A stretch of 8,156 nt of DNA, from contig PXSV01000166.1 in NCBI GenBank assembly GCA_003022685.1, positions 1-8,156 on the forward strand, written 5' to 3'. The notes below the pieces were generated by a model. That model ran no database searches. It had not been told where the DNA came from and saw nothing but the letters and a program-made list of their open reading frames with translations. This document shows, piece after piece, positions 1-5,545 of the stretch; the stretch's first letter is position 1; every line of letters begins with the position of its first letter. A program made the position numbers and the translations under genes. This stretch comes from Halobacteriales archaeon SW_9_67_24 (GTDB taxonomy: Archaea; Halobacteriota; Halobacteria; Halobacteriales; Halococcaceae).

Positions 1-445
1 GGCCGACGCCGTCCGTGGGGATCCGCTCGCCGGGTCGCACGCGCAGCCGGTCGCCGACCGCGACGTCCTCGACGGGCACCTCGCGTTCCTCTTCGCCGTC
101 GATCAGGGTGGCGGTGTCGGCCTCCATCTCCAGCAGGCGCCGGAGCGCCTCGCTGGCCTGGCCCTTCGAGCGGGCCTCCAGGTAGTTGCCAAGCGTGATG
201 AACACCAGAATGAGCGCGGCGGTGTCGAAGTAGACGCTGCCGGCGACCAGGTCCGCGAGGACGGCCACCGAGTAGAGATACGCCGTCGAGGAGCCCAGAG
301 CGATCAGCACGTCCATGTTGGCCCGGCGGTTGCGAACGAGCGCCGTGTACGAGTTCGCGTAGAACTGCCGACCGAGCACCACCTGCACCGGCGTCGCCAG
401 CAGGAAGGCCAGCCAGCCAAAGGCCACGCCCGTCGCGGCGACGAA
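1..445 (-). other. copA: CopA-like P1B-type copper ATPase segment (membrane helices and start of actuator domain) within the chimeric frame
   Basis: Residues ~244-390 of the left-edge frame match heavy-metal (copper) P-type ATPases. They begin with a hydrophobic segment (FGWLAFLLATPVQVVLG, 251-267), then the family signature RRANMDVLIALGSSTAYLYS (282-301), another pair of hydrophobic stretches and TLGNYLEARSKGQASEALR (326-344). The start of the actuator domain follows, with VRPGERIPTDGV (378-389). The TGE phosphatase loop, CPC metal site and DKTG phosphorylation site would lie beyond the left edge. The N-terminal metal-binding domain and first transmembrane helices expected before residue 244 are replaced by the CCA-enzyme sequence. 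The family assignment is secure from the motifs; copper rather than silver is inferred. The junction is placed between about residues 240 and 248 (window positions ~430-455) and cannot be fixed to the base. Confidence 0.85.
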
Positions 446-1171
446 GGCCGACTCGCGCAAGTCGGCGAGGAGGTCGCGGGCGTAATGCTGGAACCTGGCG
501 AGATTGCTGGTCGAGAGTACCGCCGCGACGTTGCGCCCCGGGTCGGTGGGATCGACCACCACGAGCGGATCGTCGAAGCCCTCGTTTCCGGCGTCGCCGT
601 GGTCCTCGGGGTCGAATCGTACCGGGGATCGCCAGTCGGCGGCCGCCTCGATCAGCGAGCGGAACCCGCCGTGTTCGAGTGTGAGGAGTTCGACGAGATA
701 CCCCGAGAACCCGCGGGTACGGAGGTCGCTGCCGTAAACGCCGATCGCCGAGAGGAACGCTTTTGCGAGCCTGACATCGGCGGCGAGCCCCGCGTCGAGC
801 CGCGAGTCGAGATACCTGGTATGAAACGGCGTGCGATCGACCGCCGACCTGATCTCGGTCGCGCTTTCGACCCGGAAACAGGGTACGAGGTCATGGCCGA
901 CCGCGAGCCCGTGGCGTTCGAGGTCCTCGCGGGGGAGATCGGGCGGGAACCGCACGAACAGATCGATGTCGCGGTCGCCGGGCAGCCACGTGCCGCGGGC
1001 GCTGGAGCCGACGTGGACGACGTCCGCCGCGATCGATCGGTCCGCGAGGGCACGCTCGGTAGCGTCGGTGAGTCGATCGACGGCCTCGTCGAGGCGGGCG
1101 CGTTCCTCGGCATCGGGGGTGACGCGCTCGCTGATCCGTGCGAGAACCGCGTCGAGGGCGTCGTCGGTCAT
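1..1171 (-). CDS. cca: Chimeric open frame: CCA-adding enzyme N-terminal half joined in frame to CopA-type P1B ATPase (partial at left edge)
   Basis: I read 390 codons without a stop from an ATG at 1171 to the left edge. Residues 1-243 match the archaeal class I CCA-adding enzyme, which adds or repairs the 3' CCA of tRNAs. The nucleotidyltransferase motif GSSARGTW is at 55-62, and the metal-binding carboxylates appear to be D68, D70 and D94 (in DLVPCF). Also visible are SAVDRTPFHTRYL (109-121), RGFSGYL (153-159) and NVAAVLSTSNLARFQH (214-229). The family is normally about 450 residues; here the C-terminal half is missing, and about 25 residues are absent just before D94. From about residue 244 the frame is a copper P-type ATPase (described separately). 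The start is supported by normal N-terminal homology and by the divergent tRNA-Asn gene 84 bp away. Seen: the continuous frame. Inferred: that it is a fusion rather than an assembly join. CCA activity of this product is doubtful. Confidence 0.85.
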   Translation of the reverse strand, partial: MTDDALDAVLARISERVTPDAEERARLDEAVDRLTDATERALADRSIAADVVHVGSSARGTWLPGDRDIDLFVRFPPDLPREDLERHGLAVGHDLVPCFRVESATEIRSAVDRTPFHTRYLDSRLDAGLAADVRLAKAFLSAIGVYGSDLRTRGFSGYLVELLTLEHGGFRSLIEAAADWRSPVRFDPEDHGDAGNEGFDDPLVVVDPTDPGRNVAAVLSTSNLARFQHYARDLLADLRESAFVAATGVAFGWLAFLLATPVQVVLGRQFYANSYTALVRNRRANMDVLIALGSSTAYLYSVAVLADLVAGSVYFDTAALILVFITLGNYLEARSKGQASEALRRLLEMEADTATLIDGEEEREVPVEDVAVGDRLRVRPGERIPTDGVG

Positions 1172-1223
1172 GGCGTGCGTACTCCGCCGCCGGGCGAAAA
1201 CGTGTCGGTCGAAAGCGAAACGG

Positions 1224-1230
1224 CTATGAA
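1224..1230 (+). promoter_or_regulatory. Possible TATA-like box for tRNA-Asn
   Basis: CTATGAA is centred about 29 bases before the first base of tRNA-Asn, the expected distance for an archaeal TATA box when the primary transcript begins at or just before the mature 5' end. It lies in the 84-bp divergent gap between the cca start and the tRNA. The match is weak. Confidence 0.35.
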
Positions 1231-1255
1231 CGAACTCGCGTTAACGAAGGACGGA

Positions 1256-1328
1256 GCCGCCGTAGCTCAGTTGGTAGAGCACCTGGTTGTTACCCAGGTT
1301 GTCCCAGGTTCGAGTCCTGGCGGCGGCG
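1256..1328 (+). tRNA. tRNA-Asn (anticodon GTT)
   Basis: The 73-base gene folds into a perfect cloverleaf. The acceptor stem is GCCGCCG/CGGCGGC, the D stem GCTC/GAGC, and the anticodon stem CCTGG/CCAGG encloses loop TTGTTAC with GTT at positions 34-36. The T stem CCAGG/CCTGG encloses TTCGAGT, and the discriminator is G. There is no intron, and the CCA end is not encoded (GTCA... follows), so it depends on the CCA-adding enzyme. It is followed 127 bp later by tRNA-Met on the same strand. Confidence 0.97.
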
Positions 1329-1418
1329 TCAGGCGGAGCCCAACGGTTCGCGAGACGTAGTCTCACGACGGCGCTTCTTTCGGCGCGCAACATCTCTGAC
1401 CTTCAACAGCGCATTCGG

Positions 1419-1428
1419 TAAGCTAAAG
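1419..1428 (+). promoter_or_regulatory. Possible TATA-like box for tRNA-Met
   Basis: The AT-rich stretch TAAGCTAAAG lies about 28-37 bases before the tRNA-Met 5' end, in an otherwise GC-rich spacer. Its spacing suits an archaeal promoter, so tRNA-Met may be transcribed separately from tRNA-Asn. This call rests on position and base composition only. Confidence 0.35.
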
Positions 1429-1455
1429 GATCGGACGGAAGAAGTAGTCGGTCAA

Positions 1456-1587
1456 GGGCCCTTAGCTCAGTGGTAAGAGCGCTCGGCTCATACTGACATC
1501 TGAAGATGCGCATCATTCCCGTTGTGATGCAGCCCCTGGATGACATGAGACACCGAGTGGTCGTTGGTTCGAATCCGACAGGGCCCA
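1456..1587 (+). tRNA. Elongator tRNA-Met (anticodon CAT) with a 59-base intron
   Basis: The exons are 1456-1492 and 1552-1587. The acceptor stem is GGGCCCT/AGGGCCC, the D stem GCTC/GAGC, the anticodon stem CTCGG/CCGAG, and the T stem GTTGG/CCGAC encloses TTCGAAT; the discriminator is A. Anticodon CAT is at 1489-1491. An intron at the canonical 37/38 site and the absence of initiator features (no GGG/CCC base pairs in the anticodon stem) point to the elongator rather than the initiator or tRNA-Ile2; an interrupted elongator tRNA-Met is typical of haloarchaea. tRNA-Ile2 (CAT anticodon converted to agmatidine) is the main alternative, but it is not usually intron-bearing. CCA is not encoded. Confidence 0.93.
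1493..1551 (+). other. tRNA-Met intron with bulge-helix-bulge splice motif
   Basis: The intron runs from after A37 to before A38. The central 4-bp helix CTCA (1487-1490)/TGAG (1546-1549) is flanked by 3-base bulges TAC (1491-1493) and ACA (1550-1552). Cutting after the second base of each bulge, as the archaeal tRNA endonuclease does, gives exactly these exon ends. The adjoining outer helix is the anticodon stem. Inside the intron are two small hairpins, CATC/GATG (1497-1508) and GCATCA/TGATGC (1510-1530). The intron opens with CTGA and contains GTGATGC, which resemble boxes D and C of guide RNAs (see findings). Confidence 0.9.
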
Positions 1588-1654
1588 TGTTCGTGCCGCG
1601 AGCGGAGCGAGCGGTCGGTGAACGGTTTCGAGTCTACGTGCAGCGCCCTTCCAA

Positions 1655-1733
1655 TAGGGTCGGTTGTAACTGTTTACCGGTATTCGCCGACCCCGTGTCG
1701 GCGAGATACAGGAAGGACTTACAACCGACCCTA
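1655..1733. repeat. 79-bp palindromic element with 15-bp perfect inverted ends (possible MITE or paired-gene terminator)
   Basis: TAGGGTCGGTTGTAA (1655-1669) is perfectly complementary to TTACAACCGACCCTA (1719-1733). Nested inside are CTGT/ACAG (1670-1673/1708-1711) and a strong hairpin with TCGCCGAC/GTCGGCGA around loop CCCGT (1684-1704), extended by GTAT/ATAC across a one-base bulge. It lies between the 3' end of tRNA-Met and the convergent 3' end of the PGF-CTERM gene. Its size and terminal inverted repeats resemble a miniature transposable element, but I see no target-site duplication and no transposase. A structured RNA or bidirectional terminator is the alternative. Confidence 0.6.
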
Positions 1734-1766
1734 CAAGTCGCAACGAGAGGGATGGCACCAGTGTGT

Positions 1767-2636
1767 CTACTCGCGCCGCCTGGCGACGAGCGGCGCGGCC
1801 GCGAGCAGCGCCACGACCGCGACGACGGGACCGAAGCCGGGACCGAACGCACCGCTGTTGCCCGAATCGCCGGAACCGTTCGTTTCGCTGGCGCTCGTCT
1901 CCTCGGCCGCAGCGGTCGTGTCGTCGGCGGTGGTTTCGTCCGTCGTGGCGTCGCCGGTGGTCGTCTCCTCGGCAGCCGTTTCCTCGGCGGTCGTTTCCGT
2001 GGTTGTCGTCTCCTCCGGGGTCCTCACTTCATTGGTGGTTATTTCGCCGACCGTGGTGTCGGCCGCGCCGTCGGTAGTCGCCATCGTCGTCTCCGTCGCG
2101 ACCGAACCGTTCGTGCCGCCGGCGTTCTCGACGGTGACCTGGGCGATGTCGACGATCCGGCGGTCACCCTCGGGGGTGAGCGGTGCGTCCGCCTCGCCGT
2201 CCGAGGAGACGAAGTCGAACTCGCCGTTCCCGTTGCCGTCGGTGTGGACGACCGCGGTCAGCGACTTCGATTCGGCGAGCGGCTGGTCGAGCTGGATCCG
2301 GACGTTGCCGGCGGTTCCCGGTTCGAGTAGGCATGACACGCCGATGATCTGGTCGGTTTCGTTGCCCGATCGGCTGCTGTCGTAGATGGCGACGAAGCTC
2401 CGCTCGGGCACGGTCGCCGACTGGACGAGGAGTGACTGGCCGCTGGAGGCCTGGTCGTCGAACGTGACACTGGGCCCATCCTGGACCGTGGAGTCGCCAC
2501 CGGTCGTCGTGTTCGCCGGCGATTCATAGGGCTGGAGGGAACCGATAGTGAGCGCACCCGCGGTCCCGGCGCTTGCGATCAGCAACGCCGAGAGGAGGGC
2601 GACGGTGAGTGTGCGCGTTCGTATGCGAGCCACCAT
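1767..2636 (-). CDS. Secreted PGF-CTERM protein with DUF7282-like domain
   Basis: The 289-residue protein begins with a Sec-type signal: basic MVARIRTR, a hydrophobic core to about 22, then ASAGTAGA. A globular region follows (about 55-172) with the pattern of the haloarchaeal DUF7282 domain: SFVAIYD, IIGVS, NVRIQLDQPL, HTDGNGNGEFDF and VDIAQVTVE. Residues ~180-260 are a low-complexity Thr/Glu/Ala stalk, probably O-glycosylated. The C-terminus has PGF at 266-268, a hydrophobic stretch and terminal RRRE. That is the sorting signal removed by archaeosortase ArtA, which attaches the protein to a membrane lipid, so it probably sits at the cell surface. The frame stays open upstream to 3404 on this strand, but that part runs through ubaA in antisense; the ATG at 2636 directly before the signal peptide is the real start. 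It is divergent from ubaA (129-bp gap). Its specific role is unknown. Confidence 0.9.
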   Translation of the reverse strand: MVARIRTRTLTVALLSALLIASAGTAGALTIGSLQPYESPANTTTGGDSTVQDGPSVTFDDQASSGQSLLVQSATVPERSFVAIYDSSRSGNETDQIIGVSCLLEPGTAGNVRIQLDQPLAESKSLTAVVHTDGNGNGEFDFVSSDGEADAPLTPEGDRRIVDIAQVTVENAGGTNGSVATETTMATTDGAADTTVGEITTNEVRTPEETTTTETTAEETAAEETTTGDATTDETTADDTTAAAEETSASETNGSGDSGNSGAFGPGFGPVVAVVALLAAAPLVARRRE

Positions 2637-2654
2637 GCAGAGCCACTCCACACG

Positions 2655-2662
2655 AAAAGTAG
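2655..2662 (-). promoter_or_regulatory. Possible TATA-like box for the PGF-CTERM gene
   Basis: On the minus strand CTACTTTT is centred about 23 bases before the ATG at 2636, and it is the only AT-rich stretch in that interval. The spacing would suit a leaderless or nearly leaderless mRNA. The match to the consensus is moderate. Confidence 0.35.
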
Positions 2663-2736
2663 AGATCGGGCCGGCGAACCGAAGCCACGTCCCCCCTCGC
2701 GGGCTCCACTCGGTGCGGAACCGACCCATCCGCGGG

Positions 2737-2742
2737 CTTATT
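2737..2742 (+). promoter_or_regulatory. TATA-like box for ubaA
   Basis: CTTATT is centred about 26 bases before the ATG at 2766, with no Shine-Dalgarno sequence between them. This is the expected geometry of a leaderless haloarchaeal transcript and supports that start codon. Confidence 0.5.
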
Positions 2743-2765
2743 CGGCTCGCCACCGACCATTCCCC

Positions 2766-3581
2766 ATGAGCGGTCCCGGTCTCGATCCGACCCAGCTCGA
2801 TCGGTACTCCAGACACGTCATCATGGACGAGGTCGGGCCGGCGGGTCAGGCCGAACTGCTCGACGCGCGCGCCCTCGTGGTCGGGGCGGGCGGGCTCGGC
2901 TCGCCCGCAATCCAGTATCTCGCGGCCGCGGGCGTCGGCGAGTTGGGGATCGTCGACGACGACGTCGTGGAGCGATCGAACCTCCAGCGCCAGGTCGTCC
3001 ACGGCGACAGCGACGTCGGCCGGAAGAAAGTCGACAGCGCCGCCGATTTCGTAGCTCGGCTGAATCCCGACGTCGATGTCGTAACCCACGACCTGCGCGT
3101 CGGTCCCGAGACCGTCGTCGATCTCGTCGCCGACTACGACTTCGTCCTCGACGGGTCGGACAACTTCCCCACGAGGTATCTCGTGAACGATGCCTGCACG
3201 CTCGCCGGCGTTCCATTCTCTCACGGTGCGATCTACCGTTTCGAGGGGCAAGTCACGACCTTCACCGAGGGATCGCCGTGCTATCGATGCCTGTTCCCCG
3301 AAGCGCCGCCCGAGGGCACGGTGCCGGACTGCGCGACCGTCGGTGTGCTCGGCGCGCTTCCCGGCGTGGTGGGCTCGCTCCAGGCGACCGAGGCCGTAAA
3401 GCACCTGATCGACGTCGGCGAGACCCTCGATGGCCGACTGCTGGTCTACGACGCGATGAACATGAACTTCGAGGAAGTGCCGATCGCACCCAACCCCGAC
3501 TGTCCGGTGTGTGGCGGGGGCGGGATCGAGTCGGTCGGTGAAATCGAGTACACCGACTCGTGTGCGATCGCGTCGAGCTGA
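2766..3581 (+). CDS. ubaA: SAMP-activating E1-like enzyme UbaA (ThiF/MoeB/HesA family)
   Basis: This 271-residue protein has the full E1-like fold. The nucleotide-binding loop GAGGLG is at 40-45, the conserved RSNLQRQ at 70-76 and DGSDNFPTRY at 129-138. A four-cysteine zinc site is formed by C172/C175 (CYRC) and C246/C249 (CPVC). The probable catalytic cysteine is C189 in PDCATVGVLG. In Haloferax the family member UbaA adenylates the C-terminal glycine of small ubiquitin-like SAMP proteins. This serves both protein conjugation and sulfur delivery to molybdopterin and to tRNA 2-thiouridine. Length and motifs match UbaA closely; haloarchaea normally have one such E1 doing all these jobs, so MoeB or ThiF labels describe the same protein. 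It acts in the cytosol. No SAMP gene is in the window. A small GTCGG/CCGAC hairpin occupies the 21-bp gap before the convergent BtuF-like gene. Confidence 0.93.
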   Translation: MSGPGLDPTQLDRYSRHVIMDEVGPAGQAELLDARALVVGAGGLGSPAIQYLAAAGVGELGIVDDDVVERSNLQRQVVHGDSDVGRKKVDSAADFVARLNPDVDVVTHDLRVGPETVVDLVADYDFVLDGSDNFPTRYLVNDACTLAGVPFSHGAIYRFEGQVTTFTEGSPCYRCLFPEAPPEGTVPDCATVGVLGALPGVVGSLQATEAVKHLIDVGETLDGRLLVYDAMNMNFEEVPIAPNPDCPVCGGGGIESVGEIEYTDSCAIASS

Positions 3582-3602
3582 GTCGGGCTCGGCAGTCCGA
3601 CG

Positions 3603-4532
3603 TCAGGGTTCGACTGTGGGCTCGCCCCGGAGCATCCGGAGCGGCCGGGCAGCCTCGTCCGGTGGCGCATCGAACAGTTCGGGATGAACGAGTCCCGTGA
3701 GGTGTTCGAGCGAGTCGACGAGTCGGGGGCCGGGCCGGTTCATGAACTGGTGGCCATCGAGCGCGTACGCGCGACCCTCGCGCACTGCGGTGAGATCGTC
3801 CCAGCCCTCACGATCGGTCAGGTCGGTGAGGTTTTTGGCGGTCTGGTCGAGATCGAACCCGCAGGGCGCGACCACGAGCACCTCTGGGTCGTACTCCCGA
3901 ATCGCGTCCCACTCGCGGGGTCGCGAGGCGTCGCCTGGTTCCGCGAGACCGTACGAGCCACCAGCCAGTTCGACCATCTCGGGCACCCAGTGGCCGGCGG
4001 TCATCACGGGATCGGTCCAGTCGAGTACCCCCACCCGGGGGCGTTCGTCGGCCTTCTCGGCCGTGGCCGCAACGGCATCGACGCGTGCTTCGAGGTCGGC
4101 GACGAGTTCGTCGGCGCGTTCCCGGGTATCAGTGGCGTCGCCGATCCGCCGGATGTCGTCGAAAACGTCACTCAGGCTATGAGGGTCGGTCGTCAGCACC
4201 TCGCAGTCGAGGTCGAGTTCGTCGACCGCCTCCCGGACCAGCACCGAGCCCACAGCGCAGACGTCACAGATCCCTTGGGAGACCACGAGGTCGGGATCGA
4301 GTCGGTCGAGGGTGTCGAGGTCGATATCGTACACTCCCTCGCCCTCGGCGGCTTCGAGGACCTGGCTGTCGATTGCGGCGCTCGATGCCTCGGCGTCGAC
4401 CCGCGAGCGGTTGACCGCGGGTTTCGTGGCGGCGTCGGGCGGGTAGTCGCATTCGTGGGAAGTCCCGACGGGTTCGAGACCCAGCGCGTAGACGATCTCG
4501 GTCGCCGAGGGCAGCAGCGTGACGATGCGCAT
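3603..4532 (-). CDS. BtuF-like cobalamin/ferric-chelate binding protein without signal peptide
   Basis: The 309-residue protein has the two-lobed BtuF/FhuD-type binding fold. It starts MRIVTLLPSATEIVYALGL, as the mature domain of such proteins does, and contains SHECDYP (25-31), DLDTLDRLDPDLVVSQ (71-86), CDVC (89-92), a long linking helix (about 118-160) and GHQFMNRPGPRLVDSLEHL (260-278). There is no signal peptide, lipobox or C-terminal anchor, and the domain is complete from its first strand, so it is predicted to be cytosolic. Soluble proteins of this subfamily are usually annotated as cobalamin-binding or ABC substrate-binding, but their role is not well established; transport is unlikely without export or a neighbouring permease. 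No btuC or btuD is nearby. The start at 4532 fits both homology and the divergent gene at 4606. The ligand call is tentative. Confidence 0.8.
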   Translation of the reverse strand: MRIVTLLPSATEIVYALGLEPVGTSHECDYPPDAATKPAVNRSRVDAEASSAAIDSQVLEAAEGEGVYDIDLDTLDRLDPDLVVSQGICDVCAVGSVLVREAVDELDLDCEVLTTDPHSLSDVFDDIRRIGDATDTRERADELVADLEARVDAVAATAEKADERPRVGVLDWTDPVMTAGHWVPEMVELAGGSYGLAEPGDASRPREWDAIREYDPEVLVVAPCGFDLDQTAKNLTDLTDREGWDDLTAVREGRAYALDGHQFMNRPGPRLVDSLEHLTGLVHPELFDAPPDEAARPLRMLRGEPTVEP

Positions 4533-4577
4533 ACACCCGCTACGGGCGGGAGGTTCAAAGCCGTTCAGGTGACAGGG

Positions 4578-4582
4578 ATTTA
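4578..4582 (+). promoter_or_regulatory. TATA-like box that decides the start of the DUF6663-type gene
   Basis: ATTTA is centred about 26 bases before the ATG at 4606 but only about 17 before the in-frame ATG at 4597. For a leaderless mRNA the distance favours the downstream start at 4606. Confidence 0.45.
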
Positions 4583-4605
4583 CCCGCGGCGGGGCGATGG
4601 CGGGT

Positions 4606-5196
4606 ATGCAACCGACGACGTCCGGGACCTACCGCGTGCTGTCGAGCACGCGCGGACCCGACGAACTCCTCCTGCTCGACATCGAGAGCCAGGACCCGAC
4701 CTACGTGGCGACTGCGGGCTACGAGGGCGACCTCGCCGATCGGGTGGCTGGGCTGGAGGCGGGCAACCGGGTCGAGGCAGTGTTGTCGTGGGACGACGAC
4801 GCGCCGCGGTTCGCGGAGCTGTCGATCGATACCCGGACCACGATCGAGTTCGTCGACGGCGCGACCGACGTGTTCGAGGTCGCGCGCGAGACGTGGAAGG
4901 AGGCCCGCCGCGAGGGGGAAGCGATGAACTCGCGGGTGACCCAGGATACCGACGGCGAGACCAACGGGGTGGTCTACACCTTTGCCGAACAGGCGGGCCA
5001 GCGGGATCTCTACGACGAGTTCCGGGACGGAGTCACCCCTCTGGAGCCGCTGATCGACCGACTGGGGGAGGGGTCGGAGCCACCCTACGCGGTGTTCGTC
5101 ATCCGGCCGGCCGAGCATCCGTTCGTCCTGGTCGCGCTCGCGCTCGATCGCGATGGCCTGTTCGCGGGCACGATCCGAGACACGTACTTCGCCTGA
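4606..5196 (+). CDS. Conserved haloarchaeal protein, probable DUF6663 family
   Basis: This 196-residue acidic cytosolic protein has no signal peptide or membrane segment. I recognise the pattern of a haloarchaea-specific family that I believe is DUF6663. It has an N-terminal beta-rich half with GTYRVL, LLLLDIESQDPTY (21-33), a GNRVEAVLSWDDD strand-turn (53-65) and TRTTIEFVDG. The central helix holds ETWKEARREGEAMNSRVTQD (95-114). The C-terminal half has NGVVYTFAEQ (120-129), a hydrophobic VFVIRP...FVLVALAL strand pair and a closing GTIRDTY. The function is unknown; the helix and the invariant-looking MNSR segment are the likely active or binding part, which is inference. An ATG three codons earlier (4597) is possible but fits the TATA spacing less well. 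The gene is divergent from the BtuF-like gene, with a 73-bp gap. Confidence 0.85.
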   Translation: MQPTTSGTYRVLSSTRGPDELLLLDIESQDPTYVATAGYEGDLADRVAGLEAGNRVEAVLSWDDDAPRFAELSIDTRTTIEFVDGATDVFEVARETWKEARREGEAMNSRVTQDTDGETNGVVYTFAEQAGQRDLYDEFRDGVTPLEPLIDRLGEGSEPPYAVFVIRPAEHPFVLVALALDRDGLFAGTIRDTYFA

Positions 5197-5222
5197 CCGT
5201 CGCCGCCGGCCACGACGGTTCG

Positions 5223-5228
5223 TTTATA
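5223..5228 (+). promoter_or_regulatory. TATA box for the small gene at 5252
   Basis: TTTATA, a near-perfect haloarchaeal TATA box, is centred about 26 bases before the ATG at 5252. It indicates a separate leaderless transcript for the small gene and argues against an upstream in-frame ATG at 5153, which lies inside the preceding gene. Confidence 0.65.
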
Positions 5229-5251
5229 CTTCGGAATGCACAACCCCGTCC

Positions 5252-5545
5252 ATGCTCGACAAGGCAGACCGCGAGGATCTGGAGAACATCCGGCTACGGC
5301 TGCGCGTTCTCAGTGGGGTGCAGAAGCTCGACGCCATCGAGAACCAGGACGAACTGACCGACCGCGAGACGGGCGAGGCCGAGGGCAAGAGCGTCGCCTA
5401 CGGGAAGGCGGCCGATCACGTCGCCGCCGTGCTCGACGAGGAGTACGAGCAGACCGGCGTCAACGAACTCGTCGCCGAACTTCCCGAGGAGTGGAGCCTT
5501 AACCTCCTCCGGTACGCCGCTTACAGCGACCGGGCCGACGAATAG
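5252..5545 (+). CDS. Small acidic conserved-looking protein of unknown function
   Basis: The 97-residue protein MLDKADREDLENIRLRLRVL... is almost entirely predicted helix. It has a charged N-terminal helix (3-22), a loop rich in Asp/Glu/Gly (30-44), a second helix VAYGKAADHVAAVLDEEYEQ (48-67) and a C-terminal helix holding LPEEWSLNLLRYAAYSDRADE. It has no cysteine, signal peptide or membrane segment, and I recognise no domain. The codon use and acidic composition are those of a real haloarchaeal gene, and the TATA box about 26 bases upstream fixes the start. An in-frame extension upstream to 5153 would add an Arg/Ser/Pro-rich segment unlike the rest and overlap the previous gene, so it is rejected. 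It follows the DUF6663-type gene by 55 bp, so some read-through is possible. Function unknown. Confidence 0.8.
   Translation: MLDKADREDLENIRLRLRVLSGVQKLDAIENQDELTDRETGEAEGKSVAYGKAADHVAAVLDEEYEQTGVNELVAELPEEWSLNLLRYAAYSDRADE

Noticed and set aside
485..1360. 291-codon plus-strand open frame ending inside tRNA-Asn
   Set aside because: It is antisense to the cca frame and runs through a tRNA gene, so it is a composition shadow.
2637..3404. N-terminal extension of the PGF-CTERM gene upstream of 2636
   Set aside because: It would lie antisense across ubaA and bury the signal peptide at internal position ~257. The ATG at 2636 directly precedes the signal peptide.
3684..5357. 557-codon plus-strand open frame spanning several genes
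   Set aside because: It is antisense to the BtuF-like gene and out of frame with the genes at 4606 and 5252. Its Arg/Gly-rich translation has no motif.
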